Position numbers and translations under genes: made by a program. A DNA stretch of 24,837 nucleotides, taken from assembly GCA_050633165.1 (NCBI GenBank), contig JBOEFZ010000078.1, positions 1-24,837 on the forward strand, read 5' to 3'. Shown piece after piece: positions 15,101-21,700 of this stretch (position 1 is the first letter of the stretch; each line of letters opens with the position of its first letter). This DNA comes from TMED27 sp050633165. GTDB taxonomy: Bacteria > Pseudomonadota > Alphaproteobacteria > Micavibrionales > Micavibrionaceae. The notes beneath the pieces are model-generated. The model did not search any database. It saw only the letters and a program-made list of their open reading frames with translations, and was not told where the DNA came from.

Positions 15101-16994
15101 TACGGGCGAGAACGATAATGGCGTTTACTTCGGCGATAAAGTCTGGGGCGGCGCGACGGTTAACATCACCAAGAATACCGAGTTAAAAGCCGGTGATGAT
15201 GGTGTTGATTTCACACAAACTCTCGATGCGGCTACGCTCAATATCTCTGATAATGTTAAGATTAGCGCTAAGGATGATGGTATTAGCATCGCCGGTGATT
15301 TGCAAAATAACGCAATCGTAACCGTGAAAGGCAATGCAGATATAAACACCACATCCGGCAATGGTATTGATATTGCGGACACCGTCGATGCGGATGGTGC
15401 GGATGTTAATGTAACGGGCAATACTGTTACCACCTCCGGCGCAAGCGGCGTGTCTCTAAGCGGCGTTGATAATGCGAAGGTAAACGAAAACACAATCACC
15501 GATGCGGGCGCAAACGGCATCGAGATTGTCGGCGGAGATACGATCACGGTCTTTAAAAACACAATCAACACACCGGATGATCATGGAATTAAAATAGGCG
15601 ATAATGTCACAAACCTCGATATTCTAACCAACACGATCAATAGCCCGGAAGAAGACGGTATTTTGATTGACGGCGCGAAAAGCTCCACCATCACAATCGA
15701 CGGCAACTTCATCTACGACCCCGATAGCGAAGGCATCAAAATCGCCGCCGGAAGCGATGTCACAATCACCGGCAATATGTTGGATGGTAATGGCAACGGC
15801 GACACCAACACCACCGCCGAGGGGATCGAGATTGACCCGGGCGTGAGCGCGGTACGTATCCTAAGCGGTAACACCGTGACCAATTTCGACCAAGAAGGGA
15901 TTGAAATTGACGGTAATGGTCCAAACCAAACCGATGACATCACAATCTCCGGCAACACCATTACGAACAACAAAGGTGATGGTGTGGAAGTCGACGGATT
16001 TGTTACAAACCTCACCCTCTTTGATAACACCATCACGGGCAATACATCCGAAGGGATCGATATCGATGGATATATCAGCAACCCCGCCGCCAATATCACA
16101 ATCGAGCAAAACACAATCTCCGGTAATGGTGCGGAGGGGATCGAGCTTTCCGAAGTGGATATCGTAAACCTTATCAACAACACCATTACAGGAAACGGCG
16201 CGATCGGCATCTTCGCCGAAAGTGATGATAACGGCGCGATTACCCTTGTTGGTAATACCGTAACCGATCACGATATCGGCGCACGTTTCGAAAGCGGTGT
16301 GATCGATCTTAGCGGCGCAGCAAACACGTTTACAAACACCAACCCGCTCGGCCTTCCGGTTGGCTTACAATTCGACCTCGCCGATCCAACCAATCCGGCA
16401 TCTTTGAGCCTCGTGGGCAATACAATCGGCACAACGGCCTTTAACGGCTTCACCAATATCGGTAGCTTCTATGTCCGCTTCGAAGATGACGCCCTAACCA
16501 GCGGCGGCGCACCCATCACAATCGATGGCACAAACGCCAGCTTCGACGGCTTTGTCCCCGATAGCGTGAATAACATCCTCCTCCCTGCCGAGCTTGCCTT
16601 CCTCGAAGACCGTATCTTCGATGCGGATGATGCACCGCTTAATGGTCGCGGACAGCTCTTCGTCGGCGAAGTCATCACGATTGATAACTTCGAAGACTTC
16701 CTCCAGGGGCGAGGCTTCGGCGCATTCGGAACAACCGGCTTCACCCTGACCGTAACAGGCTTGCCGCCTCTATCCCTTGATTTCGCAAGCATCACGCCAT
16801 TCGCCGGTGGCGAAGGCGAAGGCAATGAAGGCTTCAACCCCGCCGATATCGAACCTGCCGCTGGCGGTGACGAAGTCTCTTGTTGGGGGGACGCAGCCGG
16901 TGCAGCAGGCGATAGCGGCGCAGTAACCTACAGCTTCGGCGGCAGCGCGGACGACCTCCTCGCCTCCGCCGCCGCATGTGGCAGCGAAGGGTAA
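9153..16994 (+). CDS. Giant TpsA-family (filamentous haemagglutinin-like) exoprotein with beta-helix repeats
   Basis: The 2613-residue product is the expected substrate of the divergent TpsB. ATG 9153 follows GGGGAG by about 10 bases and opens a signal peptide ending AKA-DNW; the frame also extends back to 9084 through the N bases, which is not credible. Residues ~35-300 match the TPS haemagglutination-activity domain, with DKNGIIVGAGGSVDASS in place of the usual NPNG segment. Then follow 68-residue repeats (10833-11640), 149-residue repeats (12147-13380), and from about 13900 to 16300 many NosD/PbH1-like turns of the form NTITGNxxxGIxIxG, predicting a right-handed beta-helix fibre. The protein is acidic and very rich in Asn, Asp, Gly and Thr. 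It has six cysteines in three pairs, the last pair (codons 16881 and 16977) at the extreme C-terminus. Probable role: adhesion or biofilm matrix at the cell surface. Confidence 0.92.
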   Translation: MSTYSARTKFSNLLTTSALTAALALSSGVAKADNWVDLTTTAGSTTTDLSTPNTTNINLNTERAIVEGDLDINAGWRVNVSRGDLVAIDRENDPTYIYGSLNCAGTCHVIDKNGIIVGAGGSVDASSVSLSTGEILDRDAFISSGTLKIGNFNDAQILNEGTITVKEGGIAALVSPLVSNAGVINAKLGKVVLAATETATIDPYGDGLFEIALDGEASKAVLENSGKIAAEGGSVQVTAVAVKGAVDNVINMDGVIDVSSVEVKGGKIILHGGNHGNVNVGGKIDASGAQGGDVDIDGNTVTLAESSEINADSNSAEGQAGNIVVWGNRLYTYGELSILGQNGFAETSNREGGEVQSAVFIGENGKWLIDPTNSCIADAAASCAATDTFVDANVLEGNLAAAGANATIDVTTLAAGTDDGNITLVDALDTVTTNTGVTFSLNAHNDIIINNNITDTGLGLNLLLASDSDQNSFGGVYANNAIITTNGGSFTAGGGTDPATTSAQGSPSNKVGIGFTNSQVLTNGGNILLNGEGHNQGDSNYGVFIDNTVLNAGTGTVTINGTGGVGDDYNIGVVLRGASTEILSDTAINIAGTGSTNGNANSDFNYGVIAQSGAKIGASGSSAAITITGTGAAADDNNRGVFINDAGTSVLSDNSITIIGTGGSNGTTDSFEGDGVIINNNAQIGESGSTAVISITGTGAAGEDSNDGVFVNASKILSDNSIKITGTGGSNGGATSNSNYGIFIDTAAEIGESASIASVTLNGTAGAGNDTNHGIVISDAGKVLSNSSINITATGANNGVSTSATNNGLLLARSGQIGDAISAADITITASGVNDFGIDMQTSSSIQSGSGKIDITTSDINIASGTSINAGAGKVDITHNAGGTIALGSATGDLTLDSGELDRISGAALTIGDDTIAQINVNDAVATFTGDLELNATAANGAIDFAGNNRFLNLSAEAASDIDVSSGNLAVTTGDLTLKTQSTAFDQDIVIASGASVTSNNGNITLDSNGTGGGFTTVAGNVDAGTGDLTVNARQFKLNGTSTVNADEVDITAGAVTQGASSTLTANTLTGSISSTASLTSATNNIGTLGNFATGVAGWSTGGLNLFDIDGFDISGAVSTTGGDITLQTGSMSFSQSIDVLSTGSVVSNNGNITLDSNGTGGGFTTVAGNVDAGTGDLTINARQFKLNGTSTVNADEIDVTAGAVTQGASSTLTANTLTGSISSTASFDGTNNNIQTLKDFATGVAGWSTGGLTLVDNGGLEIDGNVSSTGGDIDIATTTTVWSEDLKLNGGDAISSNGGKINLTNNGAGRIIIGGALQTGASPADVTLDAGTGEVQLWNGSSITADTLTTNGGEVRQLGGTITATTLTGSTQKAAAFTGGTNVITTLGDFTTGSVVWHNGGFDLAVTGALDVTGNVSTGGTSAAQGTGKVDINAQGGALTFKSTSGVTTNGGDFDATSPSLIDIDQGANINLGSGNAHIDAPTVNLGDTIVTSGAITGTATTIAVENDDASIQNGIDVAKAIGATLNAAAGTFVENIIVDKELTLNGVAGSTIITYDTAEDGPGRGPNGTVATLAANNIRVEGITFDGLDIADNGIAADGFSNLILHNNDVTKTNANAIFLQNGANLTLTDNVITDGNGNGIQLSGIGNTTLRGNNISSTTLDGVAFGAINKSSIITIAGNDIAADEDAIFFDNQISGKNTLITIGGGAAADANTIVGGDDGIDFDGVSKSKITISGNTKIEGLGSDAIEFDGKVKNGATIDITKNTEIKAAQDGIYFAKTIKGGSTVTIAENGAITGGEEAIEFNKTVDGANVTIRDAVGVIRGDDNGIVFDGVANKANIRITDNGVIEGKGINAGGDGIALNNVDSSSVTISGNTEIDGEFLAGIAFTGTLNEATVLIDNNTAITGDEDGIYVDEITGGAFTVSKNDIDGDLFDGVYIFGEITDATVNIQNNTKITGAENGVNINGEVFGSTITIDGNTITGENDNGVYFGDKVWGGATVNITKNTELKAGDDGVDFTQTLDAATLNISDNVKISAKDDGISIAGDLQNNAIVTVKGNADINTTSGNGIDIADTVDADGADVNVTGNTVTTSGASGVSLSGVDNAKVNENTITDAGANGIEIVGGDTITVFKNTINTPDDHGIKIGDNVTNLDILTNTINSPEEDGILIDGAKSSTITIDGNFIYDPDSEGIKIAAGSDVTITGNMLDGNGNGDTNTTAEGIEIDPGVSAVRILSGNTVTNFDQEGIEIDGNGPNQTDDITISGNTITNNKGDGVEVDGFVTNLTLFDNTITGNTSEGIDIDGYISNPAANITIEQNTISGNGAEGIELSEVDIVNLINNTITGNGAIGIFAESDDNGAITLVGNTVTDHDIGARFESGVIDLSGAANTFTNTNPLGLPVGLQFDLADPTNPASLSLVGNTIGTTAFNGFTNIGSFYVRFEDDALTSGGAPITIDGTNASFDGFVPDSVNNILLPAELAFLEDRIFDADDAPLNGRGQLFVGEVITIDNFEDFLQGRGFGAFGTTGFTLTVTGLPPLSLDFASITPFAGGEGEGNEGFNPADIEPAAGGDEVSCWGDAAGAAGDSGAVTYSFGGSADDLLASAAACGSEG
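10833..11640 (+). repeat. Tandem 66-68-residue repeats in the exoprotein gene
   Basis: Units begin at 10833, 11037, 11241 and 11439 (spacing 204, 204 and 198 bp), each opening with a GTG/GTA-like turn followed by D-N-x-G-V-x-I, and end in a degenerate fifth copy near 11634. Each unit contains ILSDNSIxITGTGGSNG-like strands. The repeats are diverged at base level and are part of the coding sequence. Confidence 0.8.
12147..12912 (+). repeat. Near-identical 447-bp tandem duplication in the exoprotein gene
   Basis: The segment starting SNNGNITLDSNGTGGG at 12147 recurs at 12594, an offset of 447 bp (149 residues) that holds to the FATGVAGWSTGGL segment near 12465 and 12912. Long stretches are identical at base level, with mostly synonymous differences. 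A third, diverged copy follows to about 13380. Confidence 0.85.
13900..16300 (+). repeat. Parallel beta-helix (PbH1-like) repeat region of the exoprotein
   Basis: About 800 residues repeat short rungs such as ITISGNTKI, DGIDFDGV and ITGNTSEGIDIDG, roughly one rung per 20-25 residues with alternating G-I-x-I/F and N-T-I-T-G motifs. This is the pattern of right-handed beta-helix proteins (NosD, pectate lyase-like). Here it most likely forms a rod; no polysaccharide-lyase catalytic motif was recognised. Confidence 0.75.
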
Positions 16995-17079
16995 ACATTT
17001 TGCTTTTTTCTTGCGCATCCGGTATTTTCTGTCAAAATAGATAGAATTTTTAGGTGTTTGAAAGATTTAGGGCAAATTT

Positions 17080-17700
17080 ATGTATCACGATGACAAATGG
17101 AATGCGGTTACGGGAGCAGAGCTCGCCGGATTCTTAGAGCAGATCAACCCTATCGACGGGAAATACAAGGTTTCCGCCGACAGCACCCGCGTTGAATGGC
17201 GGCAGCTCCCATTCTATGATTCTGTTGCCCTGATCCGTGTGAAAGATCCAAATTGGGTCAATCAAAAACTCACCATCTATTACCTCACTGATCAGGGGAA
17301 TTTATTCCGCCTCAACGGAACGTCACCACCAATTCATGAGGTCAATGCCAAGGCACCGATTAAGGTGAATGAGCAAAATGTCCTCGAATATCTACGCTTT
17401 TTCTGCTTCTTCGTTCGCGGCGAAGAAGGGCCATTTTACATCGCCGAAAGCATGGAAGACCCCAATATCCCGACCGACATGGACGACACAACCCGCTCCG
17501 TTGTCGAAGGGACAGTCCGCGAAGCCACATTTGATGGCGTGAATGAGCAAGGACACTTCCTTTGCGATGCGGTCGTCTTTTACTCCAACGCCCTCTTCAT
17601 CGCCAACTTCGCGGTACAGCCAACAGGCATGATCGAAATGCTGGACGATGAACCAATCGCTGCCGACCTACCGACAAAGGTTGATCAGCCGGTTGCTTAA
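17080..17700 (+). CDS. Conserved-looking hypothetical protein downstream of the exoprotein
   Basis: This 206-residue protein begins at ATG 17080, 85 bp after the exoprotein stop; no terminator is visible between them, so it may be cotranscribed. There is no signal peptide or membrane helix. It has a mixed alpha/beta composition with repeated aromatic strands (YDSVALIRVKDPNWVNQKLTIYYLT, LRFFCFFVRGEEGPFYIAES, FLCDAVVFYSNALFIANFAV) and a disordered acidic tail. I do not recognise the family. Position beside a two-partner secretion exoprotein suggests an accessory or cytoplasmic partner, but nothing in the sequence proves that. Confidence 0.75.
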   Translation: MYHDDKWNAVTGAELAGFLEQINPIDGKYKVSADSTRVEWRQLPFYDSVALIRVKDPNWVNQKLTIYYLTDQGNLFRLNGTSPPIHEVNAKAPIKVNEQNVLEYLRFFCFFVRGEEGPFYIAESMEDPNIPTDMDDTTRSVVEGTVREATFDGVNEQGHFLCDAVVFYSNALFIANFAVQPTGMIEMLDDEPIAADLPTKVDQPVA

Positions 17701-17720
17701 TCGAATACATCTCCTAATAA

Positions 17721-17747
17721 AAAAGCCGCTCTTTCGAAGCGGCTTTT
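17721..17747. terminator. Bidirectional rho-independent terminator
   Basis: AAAAGCCGCT and AGCGGCTTTT form a perfect 10-bp stem around a 7-base loop. ATTTTGT follows on the plus strand, and a T-rich run follows on the minus strand, so it can end both the 17080-17700 gene and the convergent amt gene. Confidence 0.9.
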
Positions 17748-17771
17748 ATTTTGTCGTTAAAGCAGCAGAGC

Positions 17772-19154
17772 CTAATGCCCCGCCTGCCTAATCTCGAAAT
17801 CGGCATAAGCTTCTAACCCGACCTCGGTTTTATCCAAACCAAGGCGCTCATCACGCTCGCTGCATCTGATGCCGATTGTGTATTTCAAGGTGAGCCAGAC
17901 AATCGCGCTCGCCACACTTACAAACGCCCCAATCGCTGCAATCCCGATCAATTGCGTCACAATATCCGCACTGCCGAAAATCGCAACCGCCAACGTCCCC
18001 CAAATCCCCGCAACCAAATGCACGGAAAGCGCACCAACAACATCATCAATTTTAAGCTTATCAAACACCGGAATAGCAATAGAGGATAAAACCCCGCCAA
18101 TCCCGCCAATAACCAGCGCCATCGCGGGCTGCCCGATATCCGGCCCCGCCGTAATCGCAACCAATCCGGCCAATGCGCCATTAAGCACAAGCGTCAAATC
18201 CGGCTTACCAAAACGAAGCGTCGCATAAGCCATTGCCGTAAGCGCCCCCGCCGCCGCCGCCAAATTCGTATTCACAAACACAAGCGACATAGAGGTCACC
18301 GCCTTCGCCGAACCAAGCGCAAGCACAGACCCGCCATTAAAGCCAAACCAGCCAAGCCAAAGAATAAACGTCCCCAAAGTTGCAAGAGGCAAATTAGAGC
18401 CAGGCATCGGGATCATGCGCCCATCGCTGGTGTATTTCCCATTCCGTGGCCCAAGAATAATCGCGCCCGTCAAGGCCGCCCATCCACCAACCGAATGCAC
18501 AATAGTAGAGCCGGCAAAATCGCTAAACCCACGCTCGGCAAGCCATCCACCACCCCATGTCCACGCGCCTTGAAGCGGGTAAATAAGCCCCGTCAAAACC
18601 ACCACGAAAATCAAAAAAGGCCAAAGCTTGATCCGCTCCGCCAATGTCCCTGATACAATTGAGGCTGCTGTCGCGACAAACACCATCTGGAAAAACCAAT
18701 CGGACATCGCGGCATATTCACCCGCGCTGGTAACAGCCGCAGCCGCAGCAACCTCATTCGCGCCTTCGGCGGCAACCAAAACACTTTCGGCAGGTGTAGG
18801 GTCATAAAACAAAGAAAACGACCCGAATAAACCATGCGCCTCGACATCGACATACATCAAATTATAGCCGACCAAATAATACATGATCCCCGCAAGGGAA
18901 TAGAGCACGATATTCTTCAAACAAATCGCCGCCGTATTCTGCGCCCGTACAAGCCCCGCCTCCAACATCGCGAACCCCGCCGCCATCCACATAACCAACG
19001 CCCCGCAAATCAGGAACATAAAGCTATTGAGGATAAAAGCCGTCTCCGCCGATACGCCGACATCCGCCTTTGCAACGCTCGCGCCGATGAGAAGCGAGAT
19101 ACCAAGAACGGAAAAAAATTGAAAAATTGTACGTGTTTTACTATGGGTATTCAT
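17772..19154 (-). CDS. amt: Ammonium transporter (Amt/MEP/Rh family)
   Basis: Amt proteins conduct ammonium across the inner membrane as trimers. The 460 residues start with a hydrophobic signal-like helix (FFSVLGISLLIGASVAKA), then about eleven membrane helices. Family features include AGFAMLEAGLVRAQNT, WGGGWLAERGFSDFAGSTIVHSVGG with the pore Asp and first pore His, LGWFGFNGGS, and LSVHLVAGIWGTLA with the second His. The C-terminal cytoplasmic tail is present (DERLGLDKTEVGLEAYADFE), the part contacted by GlnK. ATG 19154 is chosen because AAAGG precedes it and because the frame upstream to 19334 overlaps glnK. It lies 22 bp after glnK in the same operon. Confidence 0.95.
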   Translation of the reverse strand: MNTHSKTRTIFQFFSVLGISLLIGASVAKADVGVSAETAFILNSFMFLICGALVMWMAAGFAMLEAGLVRAQNTAAICLKNIVLYSLAGIMYYLVGYNLMYVDVEAHGLFGSFSLFYDPTPAESVLVAAEGANEVAAAAAVTSAGEYAAMSDWFFQMVFVATAASIVSGTLAERIKLWPFLIFVVVLTGLIYPLQGAWTWGGGWLAERGFSDFAGSTIVHSVGGWAALTGAIILGPRNGKYTSDGRMIPMPGSNLPLATLGTFILWLGWFGFNGGSVLALGSAKAVTSMSLVFVNTNLAAAAGALTAMAYATLRFGKPDLTLVLNGALAGLVAITAGPDIGQPAMALVIGGIGGVLSSIAIPVFDKLKIDDVVGALSVHLVAGIWGTLAVAIFGSADIVTQLIGIAAIGAFVSVASAIVWLTLKYTIGIRCSERDERLGLDKTEVGLEAYADFEIRQAGH

Positions 19155-19176
19155 AAAAGAACCTTTATTAAAATTT

Positions 19177-19515
19177 TTAAAGCGCATCATCGCCATTCTC
19201 ACCTGTCCGAATTCTGATCGCGGTGCTGACATCATAAACAAAAATTTTGCCATCCCCAATGCGCCCCGTATTGGCAGAGTTCTGAATGGCCTCGACAACC
19301 TGATCTTCCAGATCATCGGAAACAACCAATTCAATCTTAACTTTCGGCAAAAAGCTCACGGAATATTCCGCACCGCGATAAATCTCGGTCTGTCCTTTTT
19401 GACGCCCAAATCCCTTAACCTCGGTTACGGTTAATCCTTCTACGCCAAGCCCGTTGAGCGCTTCACGCACATCATCCAATTTAAACGGCTTGATCACAGC
19501 CATAATCATCTTCAT
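19177..19515 (-). CDS. glnK: Nitrogen regulatory PII protein
   Basis: This 112-residue trimeric signal protein senses ATP/ADP and 2-oxoglutarate and blocks the Amt channel when nitrogen is plentiful. It matches the PII family along its whole length: MKMIMAVIKPFKLDDVREAL, the T-loop with the uridylylation tyrosine Tyr51 in YRGAEYSVSFLPKVKIE, and the C-terminal signature TGRIGDGKIFVYDV. Genetic linkage upstream of amt supports GlnK over GlnB. Upstream there is a sigma70-like promoter; no sigma54 (-24/-12) element was found, although NtrC-dependent control is common for this operon. Confidence 0.95.
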   Translation of the reverse strand: MKMIMAVIKPFKLDDVREALNGLGVEGLTVTEVKGFGRQKGQTEIYRGAEYSVSFLPKVKIELVVSDDLEDQVVEAIQNSANTGRIGDGKIFVYDVSTAIRIRTGENGDDAL

Positions 19516-19551
19516 TGCGGCATCCCCTTTTCTTAATTTTGTTGCAGTGCT

Positions 19552-19580
19552 TATAAAGCCATAGGATACGAATTCTGCAA
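19552..19580 (-). promoter_or_regulatory. Predicted glnK-amt promoter
   Basis: On the minus strand TTGCAG (19580-19575) and TTTATA (19557-19552) are spaced 17 bp, about 37 bp upstream of the glnK ATG. Sigma70-type by appearance; called by eye. Confidence 0.4.
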
Positions 19581-19711
19581 AAATTTCAAGGGATGGTCAT
19601 AAAAAAAATACAAGGCAGCCATGCAATGAGCATTTTCGACAGGCAGCCCCAAGCCTTTAAGTTTCACATTTTTCGCTATTCAAATCCGCCGCAACCGCTA
19701 ATATAAACGCC

Positions 19712-20776
19712 ATGAAAAATCGTTACAGCAGACAAGAAATCCTGCCCGAAATCGGCGTCGGAGGGCAGGAAAAGATCGGAACCGCCTCTATCTTGTGCAT
19801 TGGTGCGGGCGGTTTGGGGTGTCCCGCTTTGCTCTATCTCGCGGCGGCGGGCATCGGGCGCATTGGCATCGTCGATTTCGATACGGTGGATGAAAGTAAC
19901 CTGCAACGCCAAATCCTTTTTACAACCGATCAAATCGGACAAAACAAAGCCACCGCCGCAAAGGCGCGCCTAAACGCTCTGAACCCGCAAATCACCATCA
20001 CCGCGCATCAAGAAGAATTAAGCGATAAAAACGCCTTAACATTATTCGAAAATTACGACCTCATCATCGACGGCAGCGATAATTTCGCAACGAAATTCCT
20101 AATCAATGACGCCGCCGTTAAAACCGGTAAAGCCTTCATCTACGGCTCTATCTTGGGCTTTGAGGGGCAAGTATCCGTGTTTAACCATCAAGGCGGCCCA
20201 TGCTATCGCTGCCTCTTCCCCCAACCGCCAAGCGGGCATGTCCCCAACTGCGCCGAGGCAGGTGTCATTGGCGCGGTCGCCGGCATGATCGGAACGATGC
20301 AAGCGATGGAGGCCATCAAGATCATCGTTGGTGATAAGAGCTTCACCCCCTTGACCGGAAAGCTCGTCTGCCTTGATATGCGTACGATGGATAATAAAAC
20401 CCTAACCCTCCCCAAAAACCCCGATTGCCCCGTATGTTCGAAATCACCGCAAGACATTGCGCTAAAATACACCTCACCCACGTGCGGCGTTATCCCTCAA
20501 ATCACCGCGCAGGATATGAGAGCACATAAAACCGCCTTGCTCATCGATGTCCGTGAAACGGCAGAATGGGAAGCAGGGCATATAGGAGGCGCACAACATT
20601 TTGCGCTTTCTCGCTTGACGAGTGGGGCGTGCCCCGATATCCCGAAAAACCATGAAATCATCCTGTATTGCCAAAAAGGAATACGCAGCAAACAAGCCGC
20701 ACAAATTTTGCAAGATAAAGGTTACGAAACCCTAAGCAGCCTGCACGGCGGCTATGATGCGTGGCTGAACCTCTAG
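19712..20776 (+). CDS. MoeB/ThiF-like adenylyltransferase with C-terminal rhodanese domain (MoeZ-like)
   Basis: This 354-residue E1-like enzyme should adenylate the C-terminal Gly-Gly of a ubiquitin-like sulfur carrier (MoaD or ThiS) and pass sulfur to it for molybdopterin or thiamine synthesis. The N-terminal domain has GAGGLGCPA (31-39) for ATP, the DFDTVDESNLQRQ segment with catalytic Asp/Asn/Arg, zinc-binding cysteine pairs C164/C167 and C239/C242, and Cys180 in VPNCAEAGV. The rhodanese domain (about 265-354) has LIDVRE, EAGHIGGA and the persulfide loop CQKGIRS with Cys320. The fusion matches MoeZ/MOCS3-type proteins. No moaD, moaE or thiS gene is nearby, so the pathway cannot be fixed. 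Confidence 0.9.
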   Translation: MKNRYSRQEILPEIGVGGQEKIGTASILCIGAGGLGCPALLYLAAAGIGRIGIVDFDTVDESNLQRQILFTTDQIGQNKATAAKARLNALNPQITITAHQEELSDKNALTLFENYDLIIDGSDNFATKFLINDAAVKTGKAFIYGSILGFEGQVSVFNHQGGPCYRCLFPQPPSGHVPNCAEAGVIGAVAGMIGTMQAMEAIKIIVGDKSFTPLTGKLVCLDMRTMDNKTLTLPKNPDCPVCSKSPQDIALKYTSPTCGVIPQITAQDMRAHKTALLIDVRETAEWEAGHIGGAQHFALSRLTSGACPDIPKNHEIILYCQKGIRSKQAAQILQDKGYETLSSLHGGYDAWLNL

Positions 20777-20830
20777 GGCCATATATTTTTTGTTGGGTGT
20801 AAAAGCATAATGCGCATGCTATAGTTATTT

Positions 20831-20957
20831 CCCTTAAGAATAGGACACCCATCGAAAATGTTCGGCTTTTTCAAAAATAAACGTAAGCGTACTGATGCGT
20901 ACGTGCGGATTATTTTTGAAAAAACGGGCATTTGTAGATGTGTCCTATCCTTAAGGG
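20831..20957. repeat. MITE-like 127-bp long inverted repeat
   Basis: The whole segment folds on itself: 20831-20847 pairs with 20941-20957 (16 of 17 bp), 20850-20853 with 20937-20940, 20856-20860 with 20929-20933, and 20867-20880 with 20910-20923 (14 of 14), with small internal loops and a 29-base apex. It carries no transposase. The open frame of the next gene runs through it from an ATG at 20858. Shape and size suit a miniature inverted-repeat element or a degraded insertion-sequence end pair. Confidence 0.7.
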
Positions 20958-20977
20958 AGGTGACTATAAACTATCGC

Positions 20978-21697
20978 ATGATCCGCTGCTTTTTATGCTT
21001 CGTATGCCTATCGTGTTTCGCGCTGCCCGCTTTGGCGCAAGGGGGAAGTGCGCCCCGCACGGCAAAGCACCCGAACGAAGCCTCCGCCTATCGGGCTAAC
21101 CCGCGTTATAATCATATGGTACGCCAAGCCGAAGCAGAGCGCAGCCCCTATTTCGATTTCACCTATTTCAGGCGCTATTACACGCAAACGCGGCAATTTG
21201 ATCCGTTAGGGGATCGCGCCATGGAAAGTCTTTTGCGCCTATCATACGAGGCTGAAAATGCGCAAAATGAAGAAGAAAGTATTCGCGCCTTCGCCGCGTT
21301 TCGCGTGCTCGCCAAAGATCATTTGGCAAATCTGCGCATCGTCCTTTATGCCCTGTCACTCTCACGCAGTGATAAACGCTACGGTGATCCCGCGCTCTAT
21401 GCATGGGTGCGTGATGGCTTGATCGAAGATGTGATCGTCTCCGGCAACGGCGAGAGCTTGCAGCAGGCTTACGACGTAATAACCCCCGCCGAAGAAACCG
21501 CGCTTTTTTCTCGCTTGGGCGTAACGCCGGTTAAGACCGAGAATAAAATCGCCGGCTCTCACCGTTATAATGTGCATGTTGTAAGAGATGAAAAAACAGG
21601 AACCCGCCGCCGGCTTTTCATTGACACAACCTTCCCCGTAAAATTTCTCGAAAAACAGCAAAAAAGCATATTTTCATTGGGTGTTAATAAGCAGTAG
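20978..21697 (+). CDS. Exported protein resembling DUF4919
   Basis: From ATG 20978 the product is 239 residues with a signal peptide MIRCFLCFVCLSCFALPALA-Q. The mature part carries FDFTYFRRYYTQTRQFDPLGD, repeated helices, then WVRDGLIEDVIVSGNGESLQQAYDVITPAEETALFSRLGV and RRRLFIDTTFPVKF. That order resembles the DUF4919 family of exported proteins of unknown function; I assign it by pattern memory only. The same frame extends to ATG 20858, but those 40 residues come from the MITE-like repeat and would bury the signal peptide. A strong AGGGAGGTGA lies 17 bases before ATG 20978, too far to be ideal, so a GTG at 20960 or disruption of the original start by the element are alternatives. Confidence 0.68.
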   Translation: MIRCFLCFVCLSCFALPALAQGGSAPRTAKHPNEASAYRANPRYNHMVRQAEAERSPYFDFTYFRRYYTQTRQFDPLGDRAMESLLRLSYEAENAQNEEESIRAFAAFRVLAKDHLANLRIVLYALSLSRSDKRYGDPALYAWVRDGLIEDVIVSGNGESLQQAYDVITPAEETALFSRLGVTPVKTENKIAGSHRYNVHVVRDEKTGTRRRLFIDTTFPVKFLEKQQKSIFSLGVNKQ

Positions 21698-21700
21698 CAG

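Noticed and set aside
9153..16994. RTX-type LapA adhesin
   Set aside because: There are no GGxGxDxxx calcium nonapeptide repeats or type I secretion signal; the TPS domain and divergent TpsB define it as a two-partner secretion exoprotein.
19155..19334. N-terminal extension of the amt gene to 19334
   Set aside because: It overlaps glnK in another frame and would put 60 polar residues before the normal N-terminal hydrophobic helix; ATG 19154 has its own ribosome-binding site.
19516..19711. Sigma54 promoter for glnK
   Set aside because: No TGGCAC-N5-TTGC arrangement was found; only a sigma70-like pair is visible.
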